Source of the DNA: CAYWGR01 sp964458015
GTDB taxonomy: Bacteria > Planctomycetota > Planctomycetia > Pirellulales > Thermoguttaceae
Assembly: GCA_964458015.1 (NCBI GenBank)
Contig: CAYWGR010000037.1
Location: forward strand, 1 to 34,494
DNA: 34,494 bases
Reading direction: 5' to 3'
Made by a program: the position numbers and the translations under genes. Position 1 is the first letter of the stretch. Each line of letters starts with the position of its first letter. Below are positions 32,080-34,494 of the stretch, piece by piece. The notes beneath the pieces are model-generated. The model was not told the origin of the DNA. It ran no database searches and was given only the letters and a program-made list of their open reading frames with translations.

Positions 32080-34350
32080 TTATTCGTATCGCAACGCCTC
32101 GATCGGGTCCAATCGCGATGCTTTCCAGGCGGGATAAAACCCGAAAATGATCCCCACGCCCGCCGAAACGGCCACGGCCGCGAGAATCACCGAAATCGAA
32201 GCTTCCGTCGGCCAGTGGATCTTCCATCGCACGAGAATCGACGTAAAGCGGCCCAGCATAATCCCAATCGCGCCTCCCACCAGGCATAGCACCATCGCTT
32301 CCACCAAGAACTGCCGCAAGATATGATGGCTTCGCGCGCCGACGGCCATGCGAAGACCGATTTCCCGCGTCCGTTCCGTAACCGAAACCAGCATGATGTT
32401 CATAATGCCGACGCCGCCGACCACCAGCGAAATCATCGCCACGACCAACAGCAACATGCTCATTGATTGCGTGGTCGAGGAGAGCATCTTCGACATTTCG
32501 GTCATGTCGTGAATGCTGAAATCGTCCAGGTCGCCCTCGCGCAAGCGATGCCGCTCGCGCAACAACGCCGTGATCTGCGCGATGGCTTCTTTGATCTTGG
32601 TGTCCGAAAGCGCTTTCGCGATAATTTGATCGACATTGGCAAAACGAACCGGCTGCGGCGTGTCGGCCGTTTCCGTCGTCGTTCGCGAAAGGTACAACGA
32701 GGTCGTCGAGGGATATAAATCGCTCAACGTGTTGACCGTATCGCTGGTCGAACTGCTGTCGGAACTGGAACTGCCGCTCTGATTGGTATTGGTCAACGTC
32801 GTGCCGCTGACACGGTATTTAATCGTCGTCCACGGGGCCAACACGATGTTGTCCTGATCCATGCCCATCATGTTCGCTCCCTTGGGCCCCAAAACGCCGA
32901 CGATCCGGAACGACACGTTGTTCATCCGGATTTCTTTGTTCAACGGCGACTCGTTCTCGAACAACTTGTCGCGGATCGTTTTACCGATGACGCAAACCTT
33001 GCTGCAATTGCGAACGTCGCGATCGCTGAACATATCGCCCATCAGCATGGCCCCGTAACCTCGCACCTTCAGGAACGAGGGCGTCGTCCCCGTGATTTGC
33101 TCGGGCACGCAGTTGCGATTCTTGTAGACAATCTGCGAGCGGGCACGAACCGTAGGGGCCACCGCCTCCAGCGCCGTGCATTGCTTGGCGATTTCGTCGG
33201 CATCCTGCGGCGTCAACGTCATCATCGTGCCCGCCCCCAAACTCACACCGCCGGTAGACTGGGATCCTGAAAATATCATCAATGTATTCGCGCCCATGCT
33301 GGCGATCCCTTTTTGCAGAGACGCCTTCGAGCCTTGCCCGATCTCGGTCATCGCGATCACCGCGGCAACCGCGATGATGACGCCCAGGGCCGATAGCCCC
33401 GACCGCATTTTGTTCCGTCGCAAAGCCCCCAACGCCGTGCGCCACGTGGCCGGCAGCAACGGCGAAGCCATTCTGGTCCGTGGCGACGATACGGCCGGTT
33501 TAGTCTTGCCGGAAACGGCACCCGTAGGCTGTGAAACCTCGGCCGCCTTCTCTGCAACGCCCGAAATGGCCGCCTGAAGCTTGGTCATGGTCGAGCTGGA
33601 CTCGGCGGCGGATCCATGATCCAAAACAGCGGCAACCGGCCGATTGATCTCCTCGCCTTCGACCTTGCCGTCAACGATGTGGATCGTTCGGTGGGCGTAG
33701 GCCGCCACTTTGGAATCGTGCGTCACTAGCACCACCGTGATCCCCTCGGCGTTCAACTGCTGGAACATCTGCAGAATCTCAACGCTCGTGCGCGAATCCA
33801 GGTTGCCGGTCGGCTCGTCGGCCAGCAACAACGCCGGATGATTGATCAGCGAACGGCCGATCGCCACGCGCTGTTGCTGACCGCCCGACATCTGCGACGG
33901 CTCGTGGTGAATCCGGTCGGCCAATCCCACGCGGGTCAGCAGCGTCTGGGCCTCCTGCCGGCCCTCGACGGCGGATTGGTGATGCAGCGAATAATCAAGC
34001 GGCATCACCACGTTCAGCAACGCCGAGGTTCGCGCCAGCAAATTGAAATTCTGGAAGACAAAACCAAGCTTTTCGGTCCGCACCAATGCACGCTGGTTCG
34101 GCGTCAATTCGCTCATCTCCTCGCCGTCGAGCCAAAACTTGCCCGATGTGGGATGATCGAGACAACCCAAAATGTTCATCAAGGTGGTTTTGCCCGACCC
34201 CGACGCACCCATCAGCGCCACCATCTCCCCGCGGTGAATCGAAAGCGAAACGCCGCGCAACACCGGCACGTCCACTTCGCCCAAGTGGTAAGTCTTGTAA
34301 ATATCTTCCAGCCGAATCAATTCCACGGCGGCCTCTCCTCGCTGCTGCAT
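32080..34350 (-). CDS. MacB-like ABC transporter, ATPase fused to permease
   Basis: The 756-residue protein has an N-terminal ABC ATPase (about 10-235): Walker A GASGSGKTT, Q-loop FVFQN, signature MSGGQQQRVAIGRSL, Walker B LLLADEPTGNLDS and switch VTHD. A low-complexity linker (about 236-300) leads to a MacB-type permease with one helix near 325-350, a large periplasmic domain that contains a Ser/Thr-rich loop (SGSSSSDSSSTSDTV), and three C-terminal helices (MLLLVVAMISLVVGGVGIMN; LVEAMVLCLVGGAIGIMLG; SVILAAVAVSAGVGIIFGF). MacB proteins drive export through a MacA adaptor and an outer-membrane channel; neither is in the window, and the DNA upstream is repeats to the edge. The ATG at 34350 is preferred over a TTG eight codons earlier. 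Confidence 0.95.
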   Translation of the reverse strand: MQQRGEAAVELIRLEDIYKTYHLGEVDVPVLRGVSLSIHRGEMVALMGASGSGKTTLMNILGCLDHPTSGKFWLDGEEMSELTPNQRALVRTEKLGFVFQNFNLLARTSALLNVVMPLDYSLHHQSAVEGRQEAQTLLTRVGLADRIHHEPSQMSGGQQQRVAIGRSLINHPALLLADEPTGNLDSRTSVEILQMFQQLNAEGITVVLVTHDSKVAAYAHRTIHIVDGKVEGEEINRPVAAVLDHGSAAESSSTMTKLQAAISGVAEKAAEVSQPTGAVSGKTKPAVSSPRTRMASPLLPATWRTALGALRRNKMRSGLSALGVIIAVAAVIAMTEIGQGSKASLQKGIASMGANTLMIFSGSQSTGGVSLGAGTMMTLTPQDADEIAKQCTALEAVAPTVRARSQIVYKNRNCVPEQITGTTPSFLKVRGYGAMLMGDMFSDRDVRNCSKVCVIGKTIRDKLFENESPLNKEIRMNNVSFRIVGVLGPKGANMMGMDQDNIVLAPWTTIKYRVSGTTLTNTNQSGSSSSDSSSTSDTVNTLSDLYPSTTSLYLSRTTTETADTPQPVRFANVDQIIAKALSDTKIKEAIAQITALLRERHRLREGDLDDFSIHDMTEMSKMLSSTTQSMSMLLLVVAMISLVVGGVGIMNIMLVSVTERTREIGLRMAVGARSHHILRQFLVEAMVLCLVGGAIGIMLGRFTSILVRWKIHWPTEASISVILAAVAVSAGVGIIFGFYPAWKASRLDPIEALRYE

Positions 34351-34386
34351 CACTTTCTCAAGATTGGATGACAATGTCCCACGCCC

Positions 34387-34467
34387 AGTGCCACTGGCTT
34401 TGCCTGACCACCGAGTGCCACTGGCTTTGCCTGACCACCGAGTGCCACTGGCTTTGCCAGTGCCGGC
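34387..34467. repeat. 27-base tandem repeat at the right edge
   Basis: Units that begin AGTGCCACTGGCTTTGCC and continue TGACCACCG start at 34387, 34414 and 34441; the third is partial and is followed by AGTGCCGG. The last copy gives the palindrome CACTGGC, TTT, GCCAGTG. It lies upstream of the MacB-like gene, where the promoter should be. Confidence 0.9.
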
Positions 34468-34494
34468 CGCCGTATGTAATCACGCGGAATCCCA

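Overview
The window looks like chromosomal DNA from a planctomycete, probably of the Pirellulales group, with an anaerobic or fermentative lifestyle. The evidence is the combination of a DUF1559 pseudopilin-like protein, two PEP-CTERM proteins, an ECF sigma factor followed by a FecR/LamG protein, a Tat-exported Gfo/Idh/MocA oxidoreductase, planctomycete-style leucine-rich repeats, and many short dispersed palindromic or text-like repeats between and even inside genes. The anaerobic inference rests on a three-gene [FeFe] hydrogenase operon. Taxonomy is inferred from gene content only.

Left part (1-11.6 kb). On the minus strand are a glycosyltransferase-like protein, a 1356-residue hybrid histidine kinase (dCache-like sensor, three PAS, one Cys-rich GAF, kinase, receiver), trmB directly behind an SGNH hydrolase gene, and a rhomboid protease broken by a 10-N assembly gap. 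A plus-strand LRR protein converges on a Gfo/Idh/MocA oxidoreductase, with a bidirectional terminator between them.

Centre (12.1-17.7 kb). hydC-hydB-hydA encode a trimeric, probably electron-bifurcating [FeFe] hydrogenase. HydB is the most unusual protein here: its NuoF-like core is followed by a complete GltD/NfnL-type FAD-NADPH module in place of the usual C-terminal ferredoxin domain. This predicts one enzyme that touches H2, NAD(H), NADP(H) and perhaps ferredoxin. A seven-copy palindromic array follows the operon.

Right-centre (18.1-24.5 kb). A co-oriented run codes for an ECF sigma factor, a membrane-anchored FecR/LamG protein (translationally coupled, carrying in-frame repeat insertions), a PEP-CTERM protein with a potentially pseudoknotted leader, a secreted GH29 alpha-L-fucosidase, a DUF1559 protein and a small lipoprotein. 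It resembles a sigma-controlled surface and glycan-use cassette.

Right part (24.5-34.5 kb), all minus strand. This holds two overlapping YdcF/DUF218-like membrane proteins, a second PEP-CTERM protein with a near-consensus promoter, an SMP-30-type lactonase coupled to a [NiFe]-hydrogenase maturation protease, a DUF6599-like / DUF362 / CE7 acetyl esterase operon, and a MacB-like ABC exporter. No rRNA, tRNA, CRISPR array, IS element or phage gene was recognised.
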